NCBI RefSeq assembly: GCF_038502225.1
Contig: NW_027195532.1
Coordinates: forward strand, 62,001 to 126,000
DNA from: Cherax quadricarinatus
Lineage: Eukaryota; Arthropoda; Malacostraca; Decapoda; Parastacidae
Direction: 5' to 3'
DNA length: 64,000 nt
Of the stretch, positions 44,856-55,175 are shown piece by piece (the first letter of the stretch is position 1; each line of letters opens with the position of its first letter). The notes beneath the pieces were generated by a model, which was given only the letters and a program-made list of their open reading frames with translations, was not told the origin of the DNA and did not search any database. Made by a program: the position numbers and the translations under genes.

Positions 44856-45215
44856 TATCATATGCCTTTTCTAAATCCATAAACGCAATGAAAACTTCTC
44901 TACCTTCATCTAAATACTGTTCACATATAAGGTTCAATGTAAACACCTGATCAACACACCCCCTACCCACTCTAAAACGTCCTTGCTCATCCGCAATCCT
45001 ATATTCTGTCTTACGTCTAATTCTTCAATAATAACCCTTCCATACACTTTTCCTGGTATACTCAGTAAATTAATTCCTCTAAAATTTTTACAATCTCTTT
45101 TGTCCACCTTCCTTTATATGAAGGGACTATACATGCTCTCTGCCAGTCCCTTGGTACCTTCCCCTCTTTCATACATTTATTAAACAAAAGTACCAACCAC
45201 TGCAACACTATATTA
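44856..45215 (-). pseudogene. LINE C5 (5' portion) beyond LINE C6
   Basis: RT start of the host copy of C6: in minus sense it holds KGRWTKEIVKI-like sequence (degenerate), EDQGRFRVG-like RT block and FMDLEKAYD (44893-44856). It breaks off at about 45215. Continuity of KAYD with 41294 downward shows that this and 40236-41294 were one element. Confidence 0.8.
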
Positions 45216-45270
45216 TTATTGTAACCACGAACGAGTGGTATTGATCAATAACAACACTGCACTAGCGAAG

Positions 45271-45478
45271 AATTCGAACCCATGTTGTACTGGCCTGCAT
45301 TATGGTAAGCGAGAACCACATGATGCTTTAAACCACAGGACCTCCCAACCCTACAAGAATGGTGCATCCCAACAGCTAGCTGCGCCATTCTTGTAGGGTT
45401 GGGTTGTCCTGTGGTTTAAAGCATCATGTGGTTCTCGCTTACAATGAGGCAAGCCAGTACAACATGGGTTTGAACCCT
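45271..45478. repeat. About 95-bp inverted repeat with tRNA-like arms
   Basis: Arms about 45271-45365 and 45382-45478 are near-complementary around 16 bp. The right arm holds cctgtggtttaaagcatcat (A-box-like) and gggtttgaaccctt (B-box-like). Probably a tRNA-derived repeat head duplicated in inverted orientation, like 33241-33480 but of different sequence. No intact clover-leaf is evident. Confidence 0.7.
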
Positions 45479-45496
45479 TGGCTAGGGCATATGGCT

Positions 45497-45980
45497 GTTG
45501 CATATGTGTCTTACCTAACAACCTGTCGGTATTTTATACCATTTTAATGTTCAATCTGTCAGACACTGCAACACAAGGGTATCTTGGTACAGACCTGCAA
45601 TCAACTTCGACAACTTCCACTAGTGAGAGCGGCTGGATTTGAGAGGGACCTGACCTTTCAACATCTGAGTTCTTACCTCTCCTAGTGGCCTGCGTCTCAC
45701 CTCTTGGCGCTATAAAAAGCTCCATTCTGTCACTTCATCTCCATATTGTTTCATACTATGGAACAATGCTCTTCTCCAGACTGAGGGACTGACCACCTCA
45801 AAACTTTAAGGGTGATGGACTGATTACATCGTCTTCAAGTATCTTCTGCTTCTATCAACTTTTCTGTACTTGACTGAAGAAGCCTACTGTGTAGGCGAAA
45901 CGTTTCATAATAAAGATACCTAACCGTTGCATATGTGTCTTACCTAACAACCTGTCGGTATTTTATACCATTTTAATGTT
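45497..45980 (+). mobile_element. Penelope-like element terminal repeat (pLTR) with hammerhead-type motif
   Basis: The 50-bp opening gcatatgtgtcttacctaac onward through ttttataccattttaatg occurs at about 45500-45545 and again at about 45933-45980, so one full terminal repeat of about 433 bp is followed by the start of a second. That tandem arrangement is typical of Penelope-like elements. A tataaaa lies at 45712-45718. Near its end, ctgaaga (45874-45880), helix GCCTA/TAGGC (45881-45896) and gaaac (45897-45901) form a hammerhead-like core, CTGANGA-helix II-GAAA. Ribozyme activity is untested; stems I and III need folding. Confidence 0.78.
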
Positions 45981-45984
45981 CAAA

Positions 45985-46960
45985 CTGCTAGAATTGCTGT
46001 GGGTCTGGCTAGCTCAAATGCCTTCTCAAGGTCGATGTAGACGACGAAACTAGTTTTTTTGTTACTATCAGCAATCTGGCTTAGTAGGTTGGTTATGCAC
46101 TCTGCTGTACCCACTCCTTTGGTGAAGCCAAATATGTGATGATGAGGGGGTCCAAGTTTCCATAGGAGGCAGTTTAACACCATCCTCTCAGCAGTCTTGG
46201 CTAAGCAGCCGGTCAGCGATATGAGTCTCATACTGCCTGGGTCCTTGGGCTTTGGAATTGGTACGATGGTAGCCTTCTTCCAAGCTGCTGGGAGTGTCCC
46301 GTCCCTCCTCGACTTGTTATTGACGTTTAGTATGGCCTCCCATCCACTCTGCCCAGCCCGTGCAATCATGGAGCACGTAACACCATCGATGCGGGCAGTG
46401 TCACCTGTGTTCTTAATGGCACATCGGAGTTCCAAGTCCGTGAGGTTTTCATCAGTCACATCTTCCGACTCACATGCAGGTTGTATCGTTAGCTGGCGTT
46501 GTGGCAGAAGATCCGTCTGTATATTCCGGATGTCCTGTGGGAGCTGAGTGGAGGCTCCCCTGGAAGTGAAAAGCTCCACTAGCTTCTCAGCTTCCAGGGA
46601 TGGGTTCGGGAGTGCTGGTGGCCTCGGCTTGCTCTTGCCAGTTGCTATGTTGAGCTTGCCCCATATCTCAGATAAGGTGGTGTGATGCCTGAATGTTGAG
46701 AACCACTCAAGCCATTTTTCAGTTTTTACTCTGAGAGAGACTCTGCGGGCATGCTACTCAATGGCTCTCAGAGTACTCCTGTTCTCTGCCGTAGGGTTAC
46801 GCCTGTATAGCTTCCTAAAAGAGTTGATGCGGTAGTTCTGCTCCCGCACCTCGTCGTTGTAGAACCACCAGTCTCTTTTGTGAGTGCGTCCTGCAGACTT
46901 CTTTGGAATTGCGCACTCTGCTGCCTGGATGAGAACAGTGATTAGCTCCAACACCGTAAC
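45985..46960 (-). pseudogene. LINE F2: I-group ORF2 fragment
   Basis: In minus sense: linker (46954-46754: RDWWFYNDEVREQNYRINSF), then RT (46579-45980) with CAIKNTGDTARIDGVTCSMI, ATIVPIPKPKDPGSMRLISL, LAKTAERMVLNCLLWKLG, HHIFGFTKGVGTAECI and VYIDLEKAFELARPTAIL. Ends after the first catalytic motif; the DD box is missing. Related to F1. Frameshifts near 46600-46750 break it. Confidence 0.8.
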
Positions 46961-46961
46961 T

Positions 46962-47144
46962 CACACAACCATTTAATAAACTACAGAAACTCAAGACTTA
47001 TCGCCACAGAAGACAACACTCAATACCGGAGAATCCTGGAATCATCGCTTATCTCTATATCCGACAACTTCAACCAGAATAATGGCTTCTTTAACATAGC
47101 TGAACCACTTACCAAGAAACTTCTTCATCGCTATCCCACATAAG
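46962..47144 (+). pseudogene. Penelope-like element, C-terminal endonuclease tail
   Basis: Open frame reading NHLINYRNSRLIATEDN, TQYRRILESSLISIS, FNIAEPLTKKLLHRYPT and then TAA (47142-47144). The pattern of His/Arg, E-S at the helix and N matches the C-terminal part of the GIY-YIG endonuclease region of Penelope-like proteins as I know it; the GIY-YIG motif itself lies outside the piece. It begins abruptly next to LINE F2. Confidence 0.6.
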
Positions 47145-47412
47145 AACATAGCAATGGAAGAACACTGCAGAAGGTCTGCTCATAAACTTATCCAATCTCC
47201 CTTCCAAGCTACCCAAGATTTTAGACTCTCTAACCCCATTCGGTACATCATCAGATGCAGCATTCTCCACCTGACCTCAACATTCTGAACCTGACTATAA
47301 ATACTCGCGTACCTTCCACCCCAGGACATTCAGACACATCACAGACATCAGAAGTCACACAGAAAGGTACGTACTGTTCAGCATCACAGTCCAGCACCAC
47401 GTGGACAGACAC

Positions 47413-48945
47413 ATGGCTTCTGCCAAAAGGAAGAGGTCACGATGTTCCAGGGACACGACGGAGGACTCAGATTTAGAAATGGACGACTCAGATTTAGAAA
47501 TGTGGGGTGCAATCCTAGCGAAGAAGTTGCGAGACCGCTCTGTGTCATCAGAGAAAAGTCTCCAGATCTGACAAGCTTAACCATGTAGCCAGAGAATACG
47601 GAAGGATGGATCAATGTGAAGAGTGAGACATGCCGTCCCTCCAAGGAGCAGGTAAACCAGCTCAAATCACCTTTCAGATTCAAGGTAAAGGCTTATGGGG
47701 AACACAAAACCTACTATGGCGTGGTTAAACACCTGGAAACACGGCACAAACTGAGGTTCAAGATATGGTTCAACCTGAGGGAAGAACCAATGCTGACTCC
47801 TATCAACAGGGAAATGCGTATCACCTTGAAGAAAGTCATGGAGACAGACAGCTCCTTCACCCTGGAGAAACTGGACTCTCGGCAGAAGGTCACCAAGGGT
47901 GTAGTGATGCGATTCCTGCTGATAATGCCCATCGAGGCAGTAGCAGCTCACCCCAGTGTCGTGTCAGCTCAGCGTCTCAAGGCAAAATCGGCAGGCAATG
48001 CACCAACCAGGCAGGTCCTCATTCAGCATGTAGGACCGCTGCCATCCCAGCTGGACCTCGGTTCTTGGGGTAGGTACGATGTCAGGACCTTCACAGCAGA
48101 ACCAGTTCGCTGTTTCAAGTGCCAGCATTACGGACACCTGGGTGCACTCTGTCCGAACAGAGTAATCTGCTGTGTCTGCAGCCAGCCCCATCCTACCGAG
48201 GAGTGCATCACCAAGCTGAAGAATGCATCGCCATCCACTCCACGATGCCCGAATTGCAGGCAGAAACACCATGCCTGGAACCCTCGATGCCCTGAGAGGC
48301 TCACTAGATTTCATGAGGCCTGGAAGACGCCAACGACGAGACAGCCATACTGCAGAACTCTCATCACGCAACCCAACTCAATGATCAGGAATTTCTGACC
48401 CTTGAAGACTCAACCAGGGGTCATGAACAGGAGCATCCTCCCCCACTACTGCAACGAAGAAACAAAAACATGAGGAACAAGCGGCGCCAACAGGAAACAT
48501 CTGGGCAACACAATCAGCAGACGGCACTACACGAGCCCCCACCGGCCTCCTTGCCAGGCACAGCCACTATGCAGGCTGTGCCTGCACCTCACCAGCAGAT
48601 GCCGGGTACACAACTTGGCATACAGCAACAGGCCACGGTGTGCACAGTGAAGAAAAACAACCCTCAACAGTCCCCACAGATTACAACAGCCCAGATAATA
48701 TTCACTGCTTCGAACCCACCGACAACGCAGGCCCTCAACAGAGAGGATCTCTTAACACTCATCAAGGCTTTCACGGATATTATCTGCAACAGAGTCACCT
48801 CCAGGGAACAACAGAACATGTTCTGACAGATGGTCAGCACACTCCTGAGGGTGTGCCTACTGACAGAGCAGGAAACAGTGGATGCCATGAATCTGAAGAT
48901 TATCAGAGCGGACAGAGCCCAGTCCCCAGCTCAGGAAACAGCTGA
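47413..48945 (+). pseudogene. LINE H ORF1: I-group gag-like protein with three CCHC-type knuckles
   Basis: Starts at ATG 47413 with a basic NLS-like stretch (MASAKRKRSR) and a repeated DSDLEM; a TGA at about 47569 and a frameshift lead into the open frame 47616-48398. This holds TYYGVVKHLETRHKLRF, then three knuckles: CFKCQHYGHLGALC (C-x2-C-x4-H-x4-C), CCVCSQPHPTEEC, and CPNCRQKHHAWNPRC. A Gln/Pro-rich part and a conserved end (DLLTLIKAFTDII, 48740-48830) follow in another frame to about 48945. Three knuckles are typical of I/Jockey-group ORF1. No ORF2 follows: at about 49130 Penelope sequence starts. Confidence 0.82.
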
Positions 48946-49129
48946 GATGGAGTAACCTCAGTCGCTTATGAGGCACACTAGCTGAACTGTCCGGAACAGT
49001 GCTTGAGCAGCATATGCTGCAACAGTGAAGAATGACTTCTCCTTCAGGAGCCAGAGACGGGTCATCTCAAGATTAAGACCCGTGCCAGGACCCTGGTCTT
49101 GGCGAACATTATACATACATACACACCCC
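48946..49129 (+). other. Non-coding tail of LINE H
   Basis: After the ORF1 remnant, sequence ending in (TACA)n-like attatacatacatacac at about 49108-49125. This could be a LINE 3' tail of an element lacking ORF2 by internal deletion; no coding signal. Confidence 0.45.
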
Positions 49130-50187
49130 AGGTAGATCTGTTTGTGACTTGAAAACGCTCACTGTGTGGGCGAAACGTTGTCAATAAAGGATCACATTAT
49201 ACTGCATATGTGTTTATATTTCCATTGTGTCGGGATTTTATACCATTTATTTCCATCGTGTCAAACACTGCAGTAGAAATGGATCCTTCACACAGAGAAT
49301 ACCTGGACCTTCTTCTAAAAGCTTTCTCACTTCGCAACAGATACAATTTTCTTCGTGATTGCATCCAAGAAATGGTCTTACCAAGATCTACTCCTCCTCA
49401 AATTGCCAACATCAAACCTCCTTTCTCCACTACATCTCGGACCTACCTTGAAGAGTGTGCAGATGACTTAAACAATGCTACAAAGGAAGCTTTTCTCCAG
49501 GCCAGAACACTAGGCACAGCACTCAGGGGCAACATGAACAGACGCACCGCCGAAATCATTCGCAGCAGAGTTACCACAGCGAATGTTCAACGGAAGATCA
49601 GACTTACTAGGAAACTACAAACTCTGCGATAATAGTCATTGGAAAAGTTTAGGAAGACCTGAAATTATTCAAAAACTTTCATCTCGTCCACTGTCAACCA
49701 CAAAAACTGAAGCCCTCAGCTTAGGCCTCAAACTCGCAACAGGAATCATGAAACGAAAACAAGACCTCAATTTCATCGCCAAAAATTACAGACACAATGA
49801 CTCCAACTTCCAAAAAGGTTATCTTCAAGGCAGCATCTCAGCAGCCATCTCAACACGCAGCTCCCCAGTCATACCTCGACGTTACATCAATGCACTTAAA
49901 GGTTTTGCAGAAGACACGACCATCAGGGTCACCACCGCTGACAAAGGAGGTGGTGTTGTTATCATGAACACTGACGATTACAGGAACAAAATGCTCAATC
50001 TACTTAATGACCCAGATACCTACAAACTTCTCACAACTAACCAAGTTGACAACCTTTCTAAAACTTTTCTTCAAATAATTCGTCGCATTCTGAGGGACTC
50101 CTGCACACCATACCCTGCAACCCCAGACCTGCCAGAATGTACGGCCTGCCAAAAACTCACAAGCCTGGTATCTCACTGAGGCCCATA
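49130..50187 (+). pseudogene. Penelope-like element: terminal repeat remnant plus N-terminal coding part
   Basis: 49145-49175 carries gctcactgtgtgggcgaaac, a relic of the helix II-GAAA part of the hammerhead-like motif (the CTGANGA box has decayed), followed at about 49200 by the terminal-repeat opening (gcatatgtg, gattttataccattt). Coding: 49210-49632, then in another frame 49583-50179. Motifs typical of Penelope-like N-terminal regions are SSRPLSTTKTEALSLGLKLA and VTTADKGGGVVIMNTDDY, with KMLNLLNDPDTYKLL. The RT core is lost at about 50187. No start is certain; MDPSHREYLDLL at 49279 is a candidate. Confidence 0.8.
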
Positions 50188-50290
50188 TCCTCGGGATATT
50201 TGCCTCAGTGATATTTGAGGCCCATATCCCGAGGATATGGGCCTCAGATGTCACTTGGCCTGTAGATGGGCCTGACAGATGTCAGATGGG
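50188..50290. repeat. Palindromic hairpin cluster
   Basis: A perfect 14-bp hairpin (50216-50229 and 50233-50246, loop cga) of tgaggcccatatcc, preceded by a partial copy at about 50177-50200, then a short direct repeat (agatgggcctgacagatgtc, agatgggcctgacatct). It sits exactly between Penelope and LINE G sequence. Confidence 0.8.
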
Positions 50291-51074
50291 CCTGACATCT
50301 ATAGTGGGCAAGTTATTAGAATCAATTATAGCTGACATTATCAGAAGTCACCTTGAAGAGCATAACTTGAATCTCAGCATGGGTTTACGAGAGGTTGTTC
50401 CTGCCTGACAAACTTACTGACGTTCTTCAATAGAACATTTGAGGCAGTAGACAGTGATAAAGAATATGATATTGTTTATTTGGATTTTAGTAAAGCCTTC
50501 GATTGAGTACCTCACAAGAGACTCTTAAAAAAAGTGGCAGCTCATGGTATAGGAGGTAAAGTTCTAGCATGGATAGAGGCATGGCTTACCAATAGAAAGC
50601 AGAGAGTTTCGATTAATGGGGTCAAACCTGAATGGGGATTAGTTACTAGTGGCATTCCACAAGGATCAGTTTTAGGCCCTCTCTTCTTCATAATTTACAT
50701 TATGAGTGACATGAGCAAGTTTGCTGATGATACAAAGATAGGCCGTATGATTCATTCTGAGGAGGATAGCAATGAACTCCAGGAGGATTTAGACAAATTA
50801 ATGTCTTTGTCTGAAAAATGGCACATGAAGTTCAATGTGGATAAGTGTAAGGTACTGGTACTTGGTAATGAAAATAACCCTCGAACCTATAAACTAGGTG
50901 AAGTAGAGCTTGGTCATACAGAGGGAGAAAAAGACTTGGGAGTCATGGTAAGCAGAAATCTAAAGCCAAGACAGCAGTGCCTTAGTGTGTGCAACAAGGC
51001 CAACAGATTACTTGGATTTATCTCAAGAAGTGTAAGTAACAGAAGCCCAAAAGTTATTTTTCGGCTCTATACAT
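50291..51074 (+). pseudogene. LINE G (first part): CR1-like reverse transcriptase, interrupted by LINE B5
   Basis: RT motifs in broken frames: SIVGKLLESIIADIIRSHLE, then DFSKAFD-like sequence with TGA for a coding codon at about 50503, then a 180-codon frame (50534-51076) with RKQRVSINGVKPEW, TSGIPQGSVLGPLFFIIYI, KFADDTKIGR (catalytic FADD at about 50722) and EGEKDLGVMVSRNLKP. A small deletion removes residues just before KFADD. The frame reads to FRLYT, where LINE B5 is inserted, and resumes at 52683. Confidence 0.85.
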
Positions 51075-52682
51075 GACATGCCCATGCACTCTGCCCCAGG
51101 GCCAGACTCATGGAACTCTGTGTTCATCAAGAACTGCAAGAAGCCCCTATCACGAGCCTTTTCCATCCTATGGAGAGGGAGCATGGACACGGGGGTCGTC
51201 CCTCAGTTACTAAAAACAACAGACATAGCCCCACTCCACAAAGGGGGCAGTAAAGCAACAGCAAAGAACTACAGACCAATAGCACTAACATCCCATATCA
51301 TAAAAATCTTTGAAAGGGTCCTAAGAAGCAAGATCACCACCCATCTAGAAACCCATCAGTTACACAACCCAGGGCAACATGGGTTTAGAACAGGTCGCTC
51401 CTGTCTGTCTCAGCTACTGGATCACTACGACAAGGTCCTAAATGCACTAGAAGACAAAAAGAATGCAGATGTAATATATACAGACTTTGGAAAAGCCTTC
51501 GACAAGTGTGACCATGGCGTAATAGCGCACAAAATGCGCGCTAAAGGAATAACAGGAAAAGTCGGTCGATGGATCTATAATTTCCTCACTAACAGAACAC
51601 AGAGAGTAGTCGTCAACAGAGTAAAGTCCGAGGCAGCTACGGTGAAAAGCTCTGTTCCACAAGGCACAGTACTAGCTCCCATCTTGTTCCTCATCCTCAT
51701 ATCCGACATAGACAAGGATGTCAGCCACAGCACCGTGTCTTCCTTTGCAGATGACACCCGAATCTGCATGACAGTGTCTTCCATTGCAGACACTGCAAGG
51801 CTCCAGGCGGACATCAACCAAATCTTTCAGTGGGCTGCAGAAAACAATATGAAGTTCAACGATGAGAAATTTCAATTACTCAGATATGGTAAACATGAGG
51901 AAATTAAATCTTCATCAGAGTACAAAACAAATTCTGGCCACGAAATAGAGCGAAACACCAACGTCAAAGACCTTGGAGTGATTATGTCGGAGGATCTCAC
52001 CTTCAAGGACCATAACATTGTATCAATCGCATCTTCAAAACTAGGGAGGCCAAGCCCATGATGACACTCTTCAGGTCACTTGTTCTATCTAGGCTGGAAT
52101 ATTGCTGCACTCTAACAGCACCTTTCAAGGCAGGTGAAATTGCCGACCTAGAAAATGTACAGAGAACTTTCATGGCGCGCATAACGGAGATAAAACACCT
52201 CAATTACTGGGAGCGCTTGAGGTTTCTAAACCTGTATTCCCTGGAACGCAGGAGGGAGAGATACATGATTATATACACCTGGAAAATCCTAGAGGGACTA
52301 GTACCGAACTTGCACACGAAAATCACTCACTACGAAAGCAAAAGACTTGGCAGACGATGCACCATCCCCCCAATGAAAAGCAGGGGTGTCACTAGCACGT
52401 TAAGAGACCATACAATAAGTGTCAGGGGCCCGAGACTGTTCAACTGCCTCCCAGCACACATAAGGGGGATTACCAACGTACCCCTGGCAGTCTTCAAGCT
52501 AGCACTGGACAAGCACCTAAAGTCAGTTCCTGATCAGCCGGGCTGTGGCTCGTACGTTGGTTTGCGTGCAGCCAGCAGCAACAGCCTGGTTGATCAGGCG
52601 CTGATCCACCAGGAGGCCTGGTCACAGACCGGGCCGCGGGGGCGTTGACCCCCGAAACTCTCTCCAGGTAAACTCCAGGTAA
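51075..52682 (+). mobile_element. LINE B5: CR1-like copy inserted in LINE G with 4-bp duplication
   Basis: Starts within the RT (MPMHSAPGPDSWNS) and reaches the family 3' end (ctccaggtaa). Frame 51078-52061 is open through YTDFGKAFDKCDH (G for A in AKAFD) and SSFADDTRI; a deletion of about 30 bp at about 52035 removes the segment ARKMTGWIMRT seen in B4 and shifts the frame, with 52058-52648 continuing. Flanks share acat (51071-51074, 52683-52686), and removing the insert restores LINE G as FRLYTSLVRPHLDYA. Confidence 0.92.
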
Positions 52683-53170
52683 ACATCACTGGTGAGGCCT
52701 CATTTAGATTATGCTGCTCAGTTTTGGTCTCCTTACTACAGGATGGATATAGACTGGTTGGAGAACATACAGAGAAGAATGACTAAAATGATTTATTGTG
52801 TAAGGAATCTCCCGTATGAAGATAGGCTTATAGCCTTAAATCTCCACTCTCTGGAGAGACGTAGAATGAGGGGAGATATCATTGAGGTGTATAAGTGGGG
52901 GACGGGCATAAACAAAGGAGATATTAATAAGGTATTGAGGGTGTCGAACCAGGCAAGTACCAGAAATAATGGATTTAAGTTGGATAAATTTAGATTTAGA
53001 AAGGATTGGTTTAAGAAGAGATTGGACAAATACATGAGTGGGAGGGGCTGGGTTTGATTGGTGTCATTGGGTACAGGAGTTAATTCTTGGGTACCTTTGG
53101 GTAGAGGTCGTTTTGATAAGGACCTGCCTTGTATGGGCCAGTAGGCCTTCTGCAGTGTTCCTCCATTCTT
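52683..53170 (+). pseudogene. LINE G (second part): C-terminus and 3' end
   Basis: 121 codons (52692-53057) reading RPHLDYAAQFWSPYYRMDID, WLENIQRRMTKMIY, SLERRRMRGDIIEVYK and LDKYMSGRGWV, the standard CR1-group ORF2 C-terminus. The 3' UTR includes ccagtaggccttctgcagtg, related to the inverse sequence near 47155-47195 (actgcagaaggtctgctc). It ends at about 53170-53180. Confidence 0.85.
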
Positions 53171-53184
53171 ATGTTCTTAATGTA

Positions 53185-55070
53185 TTAAAAATCATGAATT
53201 CCCTCTAGCTCGTCCGAAGCCGGATGTGAGCCAAGTATGCAGCAAGCATTTCCCCTTTGGATGGCCATGCTGAGGCTCTGGAACATGAAAGTGGCTGCCC
53301 TTGGGTCCCTGGTGGTGTCGATGAGTCTGGAACCCAATTCTTTAAGGAAATGTGTGGCATTTTTTCCCCATGATCCCGAGGTCTCTTATCCCACTGGGAC
53401 AAATTGATACTGTTGGCTTATGTCCCTGTACCTGCTGATCTTGTACTCCTCCCTGTGGTCAGCAGCTCCTCCCTGATGCCCCACACTGTGATGGATATGG
53501 GTGTCAGCCAGTGTGGACACACAGGTATAGTCCCATGCTAAGAGCTTGCCATTCTTCCAAGGATAGATGGTGATCCCATCGGGGCGGTTTGCTGGGTTGT
53601 GGGTATTGTTGGCTGCTAGTGATCGTGGCTCCCTCTCAGCTGGGCATCCAGCTGTAGCAAGGGTTCTCTTTATGATGTCGTTGACGTCATTGTGTCTTGC
53701 ATGCCAGCCCTTGGTTTTGGAACATTTAAGACCATGTAGATCATAATGGTCTGCTTGCGCTTTGCTGCAAATACACGTATATTCTGTGTGAATTGGGGCA
53801 GCAAGGCACAGAGCCACTGCAATACGGAGGGTCTTTGCGTCGAGTCGCGTTCCCATTGCTGATATGGGAACTGTTTGGAGGAAGTCCCGGGAGTGAGGTG
53901 CACTCACAGCCTGGAGGAGGGCAGTCGCCCTATCTGATGTTGCAGCCCTGAGCACCTTTTCAGAGATCGGGCCATCCCAGCTTGACTGTTTGTGAGCCAG
54001 TGCTTCACTAGGGTTTGGTGCTGGAGCAGCAAGAGTCTCCCATTCAGTAATGGCACTGGCATAGCTAGAGTCCTGTATTCCATCTGAGTCACTGAGGTTA
54101 TCATGAAGAATTTGTCTTATCAACTCGTTTGATGCTATGGAAGAGGATAGGAAAGCTGGTAGAGCAATCTGGGAGGATCTGCGTACTCATAGCCCCCCAT
54201 GCCTGACCGGAAGAGAGGCTTGCAACCACTGCCCATCTTCAAGGGAAAGATTCAATACACTCTCTAGCATGGTCTTAAGGAGAGAGTCATATTCCTTGAG
54301 TTTTCGACTGCTGAAGTCTGGGAGCATCTCAGAAAGTAGGTAAGTTTTGTGATTGACAAGCACCTGGTGAGTAGGTAGAAGGCATCATGTGTGTCAGTGT
54401 CTTTCATCCTACTTTCCATTGTCTGGATATCTGAGACTTTTTTTTTCTAGGATCAGATCGATGGCACTGAATCCAAAAGGAGCACCGAGGAGAGTGCTAT
54501 TGGCTGGATCAATGGCTCGTGCTCCTGGTAAAACGGCACTAATATTCTGGATCATCTGTTGATTGGTAGAAACTATTTCACATTTGGTGGGGTTTAAAGA
54601 AAGGCCCAGGCTTTCTCCCATGTCTTTAATTTTACTGATGTCCTCTAGGAGAGATTCTGTTGTGCCAGCTAGTGTACCGTCGTCCAGGAACCAGATATTG
54701 AACTCGCTGGAGAGTGCTTCTGTTACTTCCTTGATGACCAAACAGAATAGAAAGGGGGACAGAGGGTCCCCCTGTTGCACGCCATCATATGAGTCAGTTT
54801 CATTTTACACAAACAATAGTTTGGAAGTCACACTATAACACGATTCTATGAAGGGATAATGGGAAGTGAAGTTTCTATGAACTGCTTGGAGAGCAGCATC
54901 CCTTCTAACTGAGTTGAAAGCATTGGCGAAGTCCAATTTGACAAAGGCCTTTTCGTCGGACATGTTGTTGATATATACTCATGCTGCGTGGGCAGCTGCT
55001 TCACAGCCATGTTGAATGCCAAAACCGAGCCGAGTTGGTTTCATCATTGCAGCAGCCTCTTGATTCACCC
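53185..55070 (-). pseudogene. Second R element copy, truncated and broken
   Basis: Minus-strand homologue of the intact R polyprotein. Pieces: 54780-54409 (QQGDPLSPFLFCLVIKEVTE, NIWFLDDGTLAGTTES), a degenerate middle (54410-54125), 54123-53386 (TEYTCICSKAQADHYDLHGL, RPDGITIYPWKNGKLLAWDY) and 53402-53205 (C-terminal tail). The CICS-x-H-x-C knuckle has lost its last Cys spacing only slightly; RPD and WD are kept. 5'-truncated at about 55070 at an (AT)n tract. Identity to the first copy looks high with scattered indels. Confidence 0.88.
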
Positions 55071-55076
55071 TTGTTA

Positions 55077-55078
<2 letters not shown>

Positions 55079-55126
<48 letters not shown>

Positions 55127-55175
55127 TATATAATATATATATATAATATATATATATATAATATATATATATATT
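55079..55175. repeat. (AT)n microsatellite with regular AA interruptions
   Basis: AT repeat in which a 15-16-bp unit tatatatataatata recurs four times before merging with the T-rich end of LINE C8. Confidence 0.95.
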
